Assembly (NCBI GenBank): GCA_964500205.1
Contig: CAZCNS010000017.1
Location: 1-64,000, forward strand
Reading direction: 5' to 3'
DNA: 64,000 nt
Source: UBA10329 sp964500205
Lineage (GTDB): Bacteria; Bacteroidota; Bacteroidia; UBA10329
Made by a program: the position numbers and the translations under genes. The notes under the pieces were generated by a model. The model did no database searches and was not told the DNA's origin. It worked only from the letters and a program-made list of their open reading frames with translations. Each line of letters opens with the position of its first letter. Within the stretch, counting starts at the first letter, position 1. Shown piece by piece: positions 44,328-53,963 of the stretch.

Positions 44328-45080
44328 TCAATGTCTCACCTCGAAAAAAATCTCGTGGTCGGCTCCGTTGTGGTTGTCCCACGCGGTGAAATATGCACGG
44401 TAGCGCCCCTGAGCCCAAGTGGTGTCAACGGGAAACCACCATCCAATGCCAGAGAAATCGATCGTATTGTCGATGATGTTGTTGGCAAAAGTGAATTCAT
44501 GTAGCACAAAGGGGCCATCCACACTTGCTATGCGCACCGATGCGAAATTCAGGGAGGTCTCATCTGAGATCACGCCTCCGAGCACAAACCCCATTCCGAT
44601 GCGCAAAGTGTCCTGCGGTGCCGGAATGCCATTTATGCTGAAGGCAGGTGGCACGCTGTCCAGCACATTCACCACCCGCACCGGCACCGAGTCAGGATAA
44701 GACTCGTTGCCATCGTCATCGATGCAGGACAGAATGATGCGATAGTAGCCATTGAATATAGAGTCCGGCAGCAGAATGCTTTCATCCAGATCGAAGGAGG
44801 AGCCAGAAATGCCATTGATGACCGCCCTGCGCAGCATAGTGTCACGGGCAATGCCATTGAGCGAATCTATGCCCTCCAGCACCATTCTGTACTGAAGAAG
44901 GTTTCTATTGTCCGTGAACCGTGCCCGTAGTGGAATACCTTCAACAGTATTGACCGTCTGCCATGCCACCGGACTCTGAATAGTCACCGTTGGCCGCTCC
45001 GTATCGAATCCATCATCGCATGAAGCAATGGACAAGGCAGCCACAAAGGCCAATGGCGAGAACACGTTTGAACGCTTCAT
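44328..45080 (-). CDS. Lipoprotein with immunoglobulin-like domains
   Basis: 250 residues from ATG 45080 (MKRSNVFSPLAFVAALSIAS), with the lipobox Cys in SIASCDD. The mature protein has two beta domains that look like DUF4625- or Ig-type modules: PTVTIQSPVAWQTVNTVEG, LDESILLPDSIFNGYY, and DETSLNFASVRIASVDG. Such lipoproteins are common on Bacteroidota surfaces and mostly uncharacterised. The family name is tentative. Confidence 0.72.
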   Translation of the reverse strand: MKRSNVFSPLAFVAALSIASCDDGFDTERPTVTIQSPVAWQTVNTVEGIPLRARFTDNRNLLQYRMVLEGIDSLNGIARDTMLRRAVINGISGSSFDLDESILLPDSIFNGYYRIILSCIDDDGNESYPDSVPVRVVNVLDSVPPAFSINGIPAPQDTLRIGMGFVLGGVISDETSLNFASVRIASVDGPFVLHEFTFANNIIDNTIDFSGIGWWFPVDTTWAQGRYRAYFTAWDNHNGADHEIFFEVRH

Positions 45081-45235
45081 GGCTGCGAAATTAGCGGGAT
45101 ACGAGGGGAGCCTCACGAAGTTTATCAGGAAAGTTGTTCACCTTCAAAGGAAATGTGACATTTGCATGCGAAAGTGGTCGCTTGTAACGAATGACTGAAT
45201 TCGGAGTATAAGACACACTGATGCCACCTGTGCCC

Positions 45236-46330
45236 ATGACCCGGATTATTACGGTACTGCTTCTTGCCCTGCTGACGATGGTTCCTGACGCCTTTGCCCA
45301 GGATCCCACCTTCACGCAGTTCTGGGCAGCCCGCACATACATCAATCCAGCGTTTGCCGGTGTCGATGATGGCATCCGTGTTCATGCCAACTACCGCAAT
45401 CTTTGGACAGCCATTCCAGGGGATTTCAGCACTTACGCGGCAGGTTTCGAGGTAGGCAATCCAGCCCTTTTCGGTGGTATTGCGTTTCAGGCTGTCGTAG
45501 GTAATGAAGGCGAAGGCCAATTGCAGACGCAGCGTTACAGCTTGATGTACTCTTACCGTCTCATTGTGGTCCCCAGGATGTTCGACATACACTTCGGACT
45601 CGATGCTGCCTACATGAGCAAGCAGATTCGAGACTGGGACTCGTTCGTGTTCAGCGACCAGCTTCACCCTGTTTTCGGCAATATCAATCCGTCCAATGCC
45701 ACCCGTCCTGAACGGCTCAGAGTAGAGATGCCAGATTTCAATGCAGGGATCTTGGCACGGTTCAATTTCATGCCCGGCAGTGCTAAGAGGAAGACCCGCA
45801 AGGTTATTGGCAACACCTTCGGCTTCGCGGCCCACCATATCACATCCCCGAACGAATCGCTGACAGGTAACACAGAAAAGCTTCCGGTGAAGTTTGTCAC
45901 CCACTATTCAATGATGCTTCCTGTATCACACCGCAAGGCTAAGAACCCAGTGTTCATCTCCCCGAATATCATGTACGAGTATCAGCGCAACCTGAGCACC
46001 ATGAACATCGGCATGTATGCCATGCGCGAGCCGATCATGATTGGAGTTTGGTATCGAAGTGAGATGCGTTTTGAACGCTACCAGTATGACGCGATCATGT
46101 TCAACGTGGGCATCCGAGGCGAGGACAGACGCAAGACCTTCATGTATCAAATCGGCTACAGCTACGACCTTACCATTTCCCGTCTGGCTGGTGCCACGGC
46201 CGGTAGTCACGAGATTGCCTTGGCATTCGAGTTTCGTACCAGATCCAAAACCAAGTCGCGGATGGCAAGAAATCGCGCCCGAAACTGCTACAACTTCCAT
46301 GGGCCCAAAAGCATGCCTAAGGTGTTCTGA
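45236..46330 (+). CDS. PorP/SprF family type IX secretion system membrane protein
   Basis: 364 residues from ATG 45236 (MTRIITVLLLALLTMVPDAF); an ATG at 45221 adds five residues. The mature N-terminus QDPTFTQFWAARTYINPAFA is the PorP/SprF signature. A barrel follows, with YSLMYSYRLIVVPRMFDIHF and a C-terminal DLTISRLAGATAGSHEIALA. The tail NRARNCYNFHGPKSMPKVF is the usual Cys-containing end. PorP-like proteins tether or deliver T9SS substrates, often those with type B sorting domains. Here none is adjacent. A possible promoter is TTG 45135-45137 with GACATTTG 45157-45164. Confidence 0.92.
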   Translation: MTRIITVLLLALLTMVPDAFAQDPTFTQFWAARTYINPAFAGVDDGIRVHANYRNLWTAIPGDFSTYAAGFEVGNPALFGGIAFQAVVGNEGEGQLQTQRYSLMYSYRLIVVPRMFDIHFGLDAAYMSKQIRDWDSFVFSDQLHPVFGNINPSNATRPERLRVEMPDFNAGILARFNFMPGSAKRKTRKVIGNTFGFAAHHITSPNESLTGNTEKLPVKFVTHYSMMLPVSHRKAKNPVFISPNIMYEYQRNLSTMNIGMYAMREPIMIGVWYRSEMRFERYQYDAIMFNVGIRGEDRRKTFMYQIGYSYDLTISRLAGATAGSHEIALAFEFRTRSKTKSRMARNRARNCYNFHGPKSMPKVF

Positions 46331-46404
46331 CCCTGTTAGGGTTCTCAATTCATGAGGTATAGAGTTTTTTTTCGGTCAGCAGTTTCATAAATGAAATCCA
46401 GCAC

Positions 46405-46412
46405 TACCTTTG
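46405..46412 (+). promoter_or_regulatory. Promoter -7 element of tRNA-Asp
   Basis: TACCTTTG is an exact TAnnTTTG, 18 bases before the first tRNA base. Confidence 0.6.
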
Positions 46413-46430
46413 CAGCCCTAAAACAACCTT

Positions 46431-46504
46431 GGTTCGGTAGTTCAGTTGGTTAGAATGCCGCCCTGTCACGGCGGAGGTCGCGGGTTCGAGTCCCGTCCGG
46501 ACCG
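46431..46504 (+). tRNA. tRNA-Asp (anticodon GTC)
   Basis: The 74-base cloverleaf has acceptor arms GGTTCGG / CCGGACC, a D-arm with TTCAGTTGGTTAGAA, an anticodon loop CTGTCAC with anticodon GTC at 46465-46467, and a T-arm GCGGGTTCGAGTCCCGT. The discriminator is G and CCA is not encoded. Confidence 0.97.
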
Positions 46505-46511
46505 CATAACA

Positions 46512-46546
46512 AGCCTCGGAGCTGCTTTAGCTCCGGGGCTTTTTTT
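46512..46546 (+). terminator. Terminator after tRNA-Asp
   Basis: The 12-bp stem AGCCTCGGAGCT / AGCTCCGGGGCT has a GCTTT loop and is followed by seven T. Confidence 0.9.
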
Positions 46547-46610
46547 ATGCGAATGATGTGATTGAGATGCTCATGCCAGTTGAGGTGAAGTTGAAAAGTA
46601 TCTTTCGCGA

Positions 46611-48317
46611 ATGCTGCGGAACAACTCCCTCCTCCTGATACTTTTTGCGGTGGCAGTGCAAGCCCAAGAGCCAGACTCATGGCATGGAGAAACCATCTAT
46701 CAGATCTATCCGCGCTCATTTCAGGATTCGGACGGAGACGGCATCGGTGACATCGCAGGCATCATCTCGCGACTGGACCATGTCAGGGAAATGGGATTTA
46801 GTGCGATCTGGTTCTCGCCTTTCTTCGCCAGTCCGCAGCAGGACTTCGGATACGACATCAGCGATTATCGCAACATCGCCCCCGAATACGGTGACATGGC
46901 CCTCTGCCAGCGGCTCATTGACGAGGTACACGCACGGGGCATGAAGGTCATATTCGACCTGGTGATGAACCATACCAGCGAACAGCACGCTTGGTTCCGA
47001 GAATCCGCATCATCACGCTACAACCCAAAAGCGGACTGGTACATCTGGAAAGACGGCAGAAGCAAGGATGGCAGAGGCAAGGATGGCAGAGGCAAGGATG
47101 GCAGCAGACCTCCCAACAACTGGAAAGCCATGATAGGCGGTAGCGGCTGGCACTGGCACGAGGGCAGGCAACAGTTTTACTGGGCATCTTTCCTTCCCTT
47201 CCAGCCCGACCTCAACTATCGCAACCCTGAGGTGCGCGAGGCCATGCTCGATGTCGCGCGTTTTTGGCTTTCAATGGGGGTTGACGGCTTCCGGCTCGAC
47301 ATCTTCAACTCCATATACGAGGATTCACTACTTCGCGACAATCCCTTTGGGTGGCGCATCATTCCCAGTGAGGAGAATCCAAACGGTTTTTTCCAAAAAG
47401 CTCGATATACCGTCAATCAGGACGAGAGCTTCCGCTTCGCTACCGAGCTGCGTGCCGTAGTCGATGCATTCACCAACCCGCCTCGCTTCCTTGTTGGCGA
47501 GGTCTTTGGCAACACGGAAACCATCAAGCGATTCTGCCAGTATGAGGGCAAGAATGGTCTTCATGCTGTGTTCCTCTTCCAGACCCTGGGCACGCAGCCT
47601 GACGCAAGGAAATGGCGGCATGTGATCGAGGGTTTCGAGCGGGATTTCCCGCTACCGCTCTCCCCCACCTACGTTTTCAGTAACCATGACCGCAAGCGCA
47701 GCATGGCCATAGCCCGCAACGATGTGCGCATCATGAAACTATTGGCCGTGATGCAACTGACCGTACGCGGAATTCCGTTTACCTATTACGGAGAAGAGCT
47801 GGGCATTCCAAAACCCACGCTGCCCATGCGAACTGGCCTTGACCCACTGGCACAGCGGTACAGGGCTATTCCACAGTTCATGGTCAACTGGTCGGGCGAG
47901 TCGCTGAACAGGGACGAGTGCCGCACCCCGATGTTGTGGGACACCACCGCCCATGCTGGCTTCACCACCGGAGAACCTTGGCTACCCGTATCCCCCGATC
48001 ACGCAAACCTCAACACAGTAACTCAACAAGGAGACGAGAACTCCCTGATGCGATTCTATGCGCGTATACTCTCGCTCCGCAATGTCCATAAGGCACTTAA
48101 ATATGGTTCGCTCACCATCTCAGACATCCGATGCGACAGGGATGTCCTGGCCTATTACCGCACCCTTGAAGACGAGACTTTTCTCATTCTTCTGAATTTC
48201 TCGAAGCGGGAAAAGACCATCATCCCCCCACCAGGTCAACTGGAAATCAGCACGGTCTCATCACCCCACCCTCGCACACTCGCCCCTTGGGAAGGTCGTG
48301 TGATCAGACTTGAATGA
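46611..48317 (+). CDS. Secreted GH13 alpha-glucosidase-like glycosidase
   Basis: 568 residues with a signal peptide (1-18, ending AVQAQ). The GH13 barrel has YQIYPRSFQDSDGDGIGD, VIFDLVMNHTSEQH, the nucleophile Asp in GVDGFRLDIFN (about 229), the acid/base Glu in FLVGEVFG and the third carboxylate in VFSNHDRKRS. PFTYYGEELGIPK closes the set. It should hydrolyse alpha-glucosidic bonds in the periplasm. In a loop about residues 148-162, four copies of a five-residue unit such as GRGKD are inserted, encoded by a 15-bp tandem repeat. Confidence 0.92.
   Translation: MLRNNSLLLILFAVAVQAQEPDSWHGETIYQIYPRSFQDSDGDGIGDIAGIISRLDHVREMGFSAIWFSPFFASPQQDFGYDISDYRNIAPEYGDMALCQRLIDEVHARGMKVIFDLVMNHTSEQHAWFRESASSRYNPKADWYIWKDGRSKDGRGKDGRGKDGSRPPNNWKAMIGGSGWHWHEGRQQFYWASFLPFQPDLNYRNPEVREAMLDVARFWLSMGVDGFRLDIFNSIYEDSLLRDNPFGWRIIPSEENPNGFFQKARYTVNQDESFRFATELRAVVDAFTNPPRFLVGEVFGNTETIKRFCQYEGKNGLHAVFLFQTLGTQPDARKWRHVIEGFERDFPLPLSPTYVFSNHDRKRSMAIARNDVRIMKLLAVMQLTVRGIPFTYYGEELGIPKPTLPMRTGLDPLAQRYRAIPQFMVNWSGESLNRDECRTPMLWDTTAHAGFTTGEPWLPVSPDHANLNTVTQQGDENSLMRFYARILSLRNVHKALKYGSLTISDIRCDRDVLAYYRTLEDETFLILLNFSKREKTIIPPPGQLEISTVSSPHPRTLAPWEGRVIRLE
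47048..47106 (+). repeat. 15-bp in-frame tandem repeat in the GH13 gene
   Basis: The unit AAGGATGGCAGAGGC and close variants occurs about four times in a row, coding for KDGRS/KDGRG. The copies are nearly identical in DNA, which suggests recent expansion. Confidence 0.8.
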
Positions 48318-48421
48318 CCGAAAGCGATACTTGCGTATCCATCATCACATGGCAAACCCCTCACGAATGAGGATATTTGCACTCATGCCGAGAATTTTCG
48401 GTCTTTCACTGATTTTTTGAC

Positions 48422-50845
48422 ATGAACGTATTGAGATTGTTAGGGCTGTTGATGGCCTCATTGTTCCCTGTTCTGGTTCTTTCACAACCTCAACAGGGCA
48501 TCCTCGAACCTATAAATTGGGCATTTTCTGCTGAACGCAAAAGTGCCACAGAAGCCGAACTCTACTTCACTGCGACCCTCGACAAAGGCTGGCATCTGTA
48601 TTCACAGGACGTGCCTGAATTCGGGCCGATACCCACCACTTTCACCTTCACCGAACTCGGAGGTTCAAAACTGAAGGGAAAAGTAGCTGAACCGAAAGCC
48701 ATTGAAGAAATGGATCCCAACTTCGGGATGGTGGTGAAGTACTTTGACGGTAACCCGCGTTTCGTTCAGAAGGTCACTTTGGGCGAGAAAGCAACCACCA
48801 TCAAAGGCGAGTTGGAGTTCATGGTCTGTGACGACAAACGCTGTCTGCCGCCTGATATCGAGAACTTTATTTTCAACCTTCCAGCATTTAAAGAAAAGCA
48901 GTCCACAAGCACTCAACTGCCTACAAAGGCAGCAGAAGAGACGAAGGTCAGCAGTAATGAACCCGAAATCTTCGACCCGGTGAAATGGTCGATGTATGCG
49001 AAATCTGTGGGAGACGGAGAATACGAACTTCAGTTTCAAGCCTCCATAGACAAAGGCTGGCATCTGTACTCCATGCACCTGCCAGAGGACGGGATGATGA
49101 TACCTACCTCTTTCAATTTCGATGTGAAAGGATTTGAACTGTTGGGCGATGCCATTGAGCCGCAGCCGATCACCGAGTATGACCCCATGGCCGACATGGA
49201 GATGTCCTATTTCAAGGATGCGGTCACATTCCGTCAACGGGTGCAGCTCACAGAACGCATTAGCAAGATCAGCGGCACACTGGAATTCATGGTCTGCGAT
49301 GACGAGCGGTGCCTGCCACCCGAACTGCTTGATTTCACCTTTGACATCGGTACGGATGCCCTTCACAGCATCGGGGAATCCAAAGGAACGCTGACCTCGG
49401 ACCGTTCTTGGGTCGGCATCTTCATCGCAGGTTTTCTCGGAGGGCTTTTGGCACTGCTGACGCCTTGCGTGTTCCCCATGTTGCCGCTCACGGTGAGCTT
49501 CTTCACCAAACAAAGCAAGACAAGAGCGAAGGGCATCAGTAACGCTATCATCTATGGTCTCAGCATCATCGTGATCTATGTGGCTCTCGGGTTCTTTGTG
49601 ACCGTGGTCTTTGGGGCTGATGCGCTGAACGCTCTGAGCACCAACGTTTGGTTCAACCTGTTCTTTTTCGCGCTGCTCGTGGTCTTCGCCATATCATTCC
49701 TTGGAGCATTCGAGATTACACTACCCAGCTCATGGGTCAACAAGGCCGATCAGGCTTCTGACAAAGGCGGTCTCATCGGCATCTTCTTCATGGCTTTCAC
49801 CCTTTCACTCGTGTCATTCTCGTGTACAGGCCCCATCATCGGGACGCTGCTGGTAGAGGCTGCAGTTAATGGTGGCATCCTCGGCCCCATCATGGGCATG
49901 ACGGGATTCAGTCTTGCTCTGGCCCTCCCCTTCGGTCTGTTCGCAGCCTTCCCAGGATGGCTCAATACTATGCCCAAGTCGGGTGGCTGGATGAACTCCG
50001 TAAAGGTGAGCCTTGGCCTGCTGGAGCTTGCACTTGCGCTGAAATTTCTTAGTAATGCTGATCTCGTTATGCAGGCGGGACTGCTACAGCGTGAGCTTTT
50101 TATCGCCATTTGGATCGCCATCTTCCTAACCTTGGCCCTCTACCTCTTCGGCATTATTCACTTCCCGCATGACAGCAAGACCGAGCGCATCGGGGTGGCA
50201 CGCTATTTCTTCGGCCTGCTCGCACTCACGTTCACCATCTACCTGATACCGGGAATGTGGGGCGCACCACTCAAAGTAATCAGCGGATTCCCACCACCAA
50301 TGTTTTACAGTGAATCGCCACAAGGTCCAGGGACAGCTTCTGGACCTGCTGCGCTCTCGCTAACTGACGCATCGGGTACTGTGGTGGGAGACCCTGACCA
50401 TTGCCCGCACGGGTTGCCATGCTTCCATGACTATGAAGAGGGAATGGCTTACGCCCGTGAGAGTGGCAAACCTGTGCTGCTCGACTTCACAGGTTGGGCC
50501 TGTGTGAACTGCCGTAAGATGGAAGAACAGGTATGGAGCGACCCACGTGTGCTAAAACTATTGCGAGAAGATTTTGTGCTCATCTCCCTGTACGTTGATG
50601 AGAAAAAAGAACTTCCGAAAGAAGAGCAGATAGAGGTGACCATTGGAACAAAAACCAAGAAATTAAAATCAATCGGAAACAAGTGGAGCTACTTTCAAGC
50701 CTCACGCTACGGCACTAATTCGCAGCCTTACTACGTTATTATTGACCATCAGGAAACACAACTCGGCAGCCCCGCAGCTTACGACCCCGATATCGAGAAA
50801 TACGTTGCATGGCTCGAACAGGGACTCAAAGCCTTCTATCGTTAA
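48422..50845 (+). CDS. DsbD-like thiol:disulfide interchange protein with duplicated N-terminal domain
   Basis: 807 residues. A signal peptide (1-21) precedes two consecutive copies of the DsbD N-terminal (DsbDalpha-like) domain, about 30-155 and 180-310. Each has a DKGWHLYS motif and ends with LEFMVCDD(K/E)RCLPP. The membrane core (about 330-600) has the two active Cys in LLTPCVFPMLPL and SFSCTGPIIG. The C-terminal thioredoxin domain (about 660-800) has GWACVNCRKMEEQ. It should pass electrons from cytosolic thioredoxin to periplasmic substrates. The doubled first domain is unusual. Confidence 0.93.
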   Translation: MNVLRLLGLLMASLFPVLVLSQPQQGILEPINWAFSAERKSATEAELYFTATLDKGWHLYSQDVPEFGPIPTTFTFTELGGSKLKGKVAEPKAIEEMDPNFGMVVKYFDGNPRFVQKVTLGEKATTIKGELEFMVCDDKRCLPPDIENFIFNLPAFKEKQSTSTQLPTKAAEETKVSSNEPEIFDPVKWSMYAKSVGDGEYELQFQASIDKGWHLYSMHLPEDGMMIPTSFNFDVKGFELLGDAIEPQPITEYDPMADMEMSYFKDAVTFRQRVQLTERISKISGTLEFMVCDDERCLPPELLDFTFDIGTDALHSIGESKGTLTSDRSWVGIFIAGFLGGLLALLTPCVFPMLPLTVSFFTKQSKTRAKGISNAIIYGLSIIVIYVALGFFVTVVFGADALNALSTNVWFNLFFFALLVVFAISFLGAFEITLPSSWVNKADQASDKGGLIGIFFMAFTLSLVSFSCTGPIIGTLLVEAAVNGGILGPIMGMTGFSLALALPFGLFAAFPGWLNTMPKSGGWMNSVKVSLGLLELALALKFLSNADLVMQAGLLQRELFIAIWIAIFLTLALYLFGIIHFPHDSKTERIGVARYFFGLLALTFTIYLIPGMWGAPLKVISGFPPPMFYSESPQGPGTASGPAALSLTDASGTVVGDPDHCPHGLPCFHDYEEGMAYARESGKPVLLDFTGWACVNCRKMEEQVWSDPRVLKLLREDFVLISLYVDEKKELPKEEQIEVTIGTKTKKLKSIGNKWSYFQASRYGTNSQPYYVIIDHQETQLGSPAAYDPDIEKYVAWLEQGLKAFYR

Positions 50846-51590
50846 AGCCAACAAAGCCTTTCTAAGCATCAACTGCGATGCATTGGTGCCATAGGCATGT
50901 GATTACATTAACGATGTATCAGGTGCAGGCCCGCATTGCAGGCAAGAGAACATAATCCAGCCTATGGTCTATGGAACGGCCAAACACACATGCGCTGCGC
51001 GAGACACATCATGCAGGGCTCTTTGTTTGGCTGCGAGACAAGTGCTTAGATAATGAAGGTAGTTTTGTTACCGTCTAAAGCGGGGACTATAAATCACTGC
51101 ACCACAACACCTCACAGTGCATAGCTGCATCATTCCGAGAGCATCCCAAGAAACGATGGCCGCAAACCTCCCTTTGGTAAGAACCAGGGTGTGACCGAAT
51201 CCCCATTTAGCCCAAGGTTTTAACCTTAGACCAGGAGGTGTGAACGTTGTAACGGAAACCGCTTCAAGTGTTTCCCGTCCTATTTGTGAATTGCGCATCA
51301 ACCGCTTGGAATAATCTATAGGGACGACTTGAACAGGCGTAATGCATAACTCAGGGACATCTTCAACACCCGACTGATAACAATGGCCAGCACCATCGAG
51401 CTGTACTGATGTTCTTCCCCTCACAACCTGACTCAGGTCTCGCTCCGCTCAAAGCGCTCACGACAGGTAGGACATCCATTCGGCTTAAAATCAATGCAAT
51501 GGCCTCACCATAGAGTAATTGGAGCCGTCCAATATTCTTTAAGAATGAGAGGGGAATCCCAGAATAATTGACCAAAGAACGAAGACCTAC
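50846..51590. other. 745 bases without a convincing gene
   Basis: The plus strand has no frame of note. On the minus strand two overlapping frames in different phases (51608-51363 and 51424-51068) give 81 and 118 residues. Neither shows a family, and the first would start inside a terminator, so they may be a decayed gene or chance. Small inverted repeats occur, for example AAGGTT TT AACCTT at 51214-51227. Confidence 0.5.
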
Positions 51591-51591
51591 A

Positions 51592-51623
51592 AAAAAGGGC
51601 CACCGCAATCGGTGACCCCTTTC
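51592..51623 (-). terminator. Terminator after the OmpA-family gene
   Basis: On the minus strand the stem AAAGGGGTCACCG / CGGTGGCCCTTT (one mismatch) has an ATTG loop and runs into six T. It lies about 22 bases past the stop of the OmpA-family gene. Confidence 0.75.
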
Positions 51624-51644
51624 AGTAAGGTATTCTAAGGTGGC

Positions 51645-53186
51645 TTACTTCACAATGAAGTCAACCCTTCTGTTTACATTGAGTGCATCGTCTGTCTTAG
51701 ACAGTGGCTCGCTCTGACCTGCGCTTTCCACACTGAAGCGCCCTGCATCCAGACCATACACCTTAACAAGGTGATCAACAGCAGCCTGTGCACGCTTTTC
51801 AGCGAGAGTCTTGTTGTAGTCTTCAGCACCGGTGCGGTCTGCGTGACCAACAACCTTCACGTTTACACCAGTATTAGCCTTCATCAACTTCGCAACCTCA
51901 GCAAGCTTGTCGAAGCTGCTCCAGAAGTCGATTCGTGAACTATTCACTTTGAAGTAGATAGACATCAGGTTCATACCGCCTTTCATCGACCCAGCGCCTG
52001 CAGCAGCCTCATCTACACCAATGAGTTCAGGTGTTATGGTCTTGCCCTGGAAGTTCACTAGAGCACCAGCTGCGGTATTTGGCTCGAGATCTTGGCTATC
52101 TGCAACGCCATCACCATCAGAATCCAACTCACGACCTGACTCATCTACACGAGCACCTTTGGGTGTGAATGGATCAGCATCCAAATAATCTGGAACACCG
52201 TCAACATCAACATCGATAGCACGTCCACTACCATCAACTGCAACATCTGCAGGTGTATCCGCTTCTTTGTCAAACAAATCAGAAACGCCATCACCATCAC
52301 TATCAACGGTCAGACCTTCAATATTGGTCTCGATATCGTTCAACTTGCTATTGAGCGCTTGGAACGGATTCACCCATTCGGTACTCTCCTTGTGCTTTCC
52401 GATTTTAAAGGTAAGACCAAGAGCAGCATAGCTGTAACTGTCGTCCGCTGAACCGGTAACCGTGGTAGCATCCAACTTATCGCTAAATGTAAAGCGATGA
52501 GTATATTCTCCGAACAGGTCAAATCTTCTGGAGATTCTAAACTTCACGCCCATTCCAACGGGGACTATTGTCTCGGTGGTCATAGATGATTTGGTCGCGT
52601 CAGAAGCGGTTGTAGGGGTACCTGTAGCAGGATGCTCATATCCGTAAGCGAACATGAATTCATCGTTGTACAAACCATTCTTAAAGGTCCGGAAAGAAAT
52701 GAAACCGACACCAGCAGTTAAGTAGGAAGTGAACCTACGCTGCTTCGTCTTGTCAGAGTACAGCAGATTTGTCCAGTTCAGTTGAAAGTTCAGTGTATAG
52801 TCGATGAAATTATTTCTGAACTTGACGTTCCGGTGCTGCGTTGGAGCAATGTTCGCGTTAGCAGCATCACTATTAGCCCTGAGACGCTTAACACCGCCCA
52901 AGGTACCACCCATCACATTGACATTCACACCCCAAACCGGGTGAAACTGATAGGCAACAAAGCCGCCACCAGCAAAATTCCAGCGCTCAACGTTCTCACT
53001 TGATGGCCAGTGATTGTATTGACGGATATCACCGTAGAACAAGGTGTATCCACCATGGGCCCCTATGGATATACGATTGTACTTCTGCTTACCGGCCTTC
53101 TGCTTCTCGACCGGCTTATCCTGACCGAAGGATGTTGCAGACATGAGAGCCAGCACGGTCATCGCTAAAAGTCCTTTTTTCATCAT
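51645..53186 (-). CDS. OmpA family outer-membrane protein with thrombospondin type 3 repeats
   Basis: 513 residues. A signal peptide (1-21) precedes a barrel (about 35-265) with HGGYTLFYGDIRQYNHW. Type 3 repeats (about 290-370) are DSDGDGVSDLFD, DVDVDGVPDYLD and DSDGDGVADSQD. The C-terminal OmpA domain (about 400-513) has IYFKVNSSRIDFWSSFDKL, VVGHADRTGAEDYN and the peptidoglycan-binding LAEKRAQAAVDHLVKVYGL. It should link outer membrane and peptidoglycan. It has a good promoter and its own terminator, so it is a single gene and probably abundant. The barrel is more distant from the three left-end paralogues but uses the same calcium-binding repeats. Confidence 0.93.
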   Translation of the reverse strand: MMKKGLLAMTVLALMSATSFGQDKPVEKQKAGKQKYNRISIGAHGGYTLFYGDIRQYNHWPSSENVERWNFAGGGFVAYQFHPVWGVNVNVMGGTLGGVKRLRANSDAANANIAPTQHRNVKFRNNFIDYTLNFQLNWTNLLYSDKTKQRRFTSYLTAGVGFISFRTFKNGLYNDEFMFAYGYEHPATGTPTTASDATKSSMTTETIVPVGMGVKFRISRRFDLFGEYTHRFTFSDKLDATTVTGSADDSYSYAALGLTFKIGKHKESTEWVNPFQALNSKLNDIETNIEGLTVDSDGDGVSDLFDKEADTPADVAVDGSGRAIDVDVDGVPDYLDADPFTPKGARVDESGRELDSDGDGVADSQDLEPNTAAGALVNFQGKTITPELIGVDEAAAGAGSMKGGMNLMSIYFKVNSSRIDFWSSFDKLAEVAKLMKANTGVNVKVVGHADRTGAEDYNKTLAEKRAQAAVDHLVKVYGLDAGRFSVESAGQSEPLSKTDDALNVNRRVDFIVK

Positions 53187-53252
53187 TTTCTAATTATCTG
53201 TGTGTGGTTTTCTATTTGTTCTCAGGGTTCACACCTGCGATTAATGCGGGGG

Positions 53253-53281
53253 CAAAAGTAACCAAACGCTTAAAACAGCAA
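53253..53281 (-). promoter_or_regulatory. Promoter of the OmpA-family gene
   Basis: On the minus strand TTG (53281-53279) and the exact TAnnTTTG element TACTTTTG (53260-53253) are separated by 18 bases, the best -33/-7 pair in the window. The 5' leader would be about 60 bases. Confidence 0.75.
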
Positions 53282-53315
53282 CTATATCGAGAAAAAAAAA
53301 CGCTTTGTTTCACAA

Positions 53316-53963
53316 TCAAGGGGTTACAGCATGAAATCCCGCACCCCATCGGCAACTCAGAAGATCTGCGATTCGTTCAAAGTGCGATTCATTCTGAACA
53401 AAATCAAGAGAATCGGCATCTACTGCGACAACAGGAGTGCTAGTCATTGTCAAAAAAGTCTCCATGTACCCTTGATGTATTCGAGTGAGGTAGCTTCGGT
53501 CAATGGATTGCTCGTAACTCCGGCCCCTGCCTGCAATCTGACGAAGGCATCTGTCAACAGATACATTCATGTATAAAATGATGTCAGGTCTTGGGAGACG
53601 TCCATGAATGATAGAGAATAGCGTCCGGTACAGTTCAAATTCATCGTCTGTGAGGTTGATTCGGGAGAATATTAGTGATTTGGTGAGCATGTAGTCAGCC
53701 ACAGTTATCGGCTGAAACATATTGTGGCTGACCACCTCCTCCCGGTGTTGATGATAGCGTTCGGCCAGGAAACTCATTTCCAAAGGAAAAGCGTATCGAC
53801 TGGCATCCTCGTAAAACTTGGGCAAGAATGGATTTTCGCTGAATTGCTCAAGAACCAATCTCGCTGACAGCCGCTCTGACAGCCGGGTTGCAAACGAGGT
53901 CTTTCCAGAACCTATGTTGCCCTCCACCACCACATACCTATGACTCGGATCGATCTGATTCAT
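53316..53963 (-). CDS. Deoxynucleoside kinase family protein
   Basis: 215 residues. Walker A is VVVEGNIGSGKTSFA near the N-terminus, followed by LVLEQFSENPFLPKFYED and the MSFLAERYHQH segment of dNK/dGK-type kinases. The substrate-site Arg is in RGRSYEQSIDRSYL and the lid is basic. It should phosphorylate a deoxynucleoside for salvage. It overlaps the upstream folK gene by four bases and forms an operon with it; this folK-dNK pair is common in Bacteroidota. Confidence 0.92.
   Translation of the reverse strand: MNQIDPSHRYVVVEGNIGSGKTSFATRLSERLSARLVLEQFSENPFLPKFYEDASRYAFPLEMSFLAERYHQHREEVVSHNMFQPITVADYMLTKSLIFSRINLTDDEFELYRTLFSIIHGRLPRPDIILYMNVSVDRCLRQIAGRGRSYEQSIDRSYLTRIHQGYMETFLTMTSTPVVAVDADSLDFVQNESHFERIADLLSCRWGAGFHAVTP

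Noticed and set aside
48316..48405. Inverted GACCGAAA / TTTCGGTC flanking the gap before the DsbD-like gene
   Set aside because: Arms of eight bases about 80 bases apart are likely by chance and show no terminator or element structure.
51068..51608. Two minus-strand frames as genes after the OmpA-family terminator
   Set aside because: They overlap in different phases, one begins in a terminator, and neither has recognisable motifs; noted only as a possible decayed gene.
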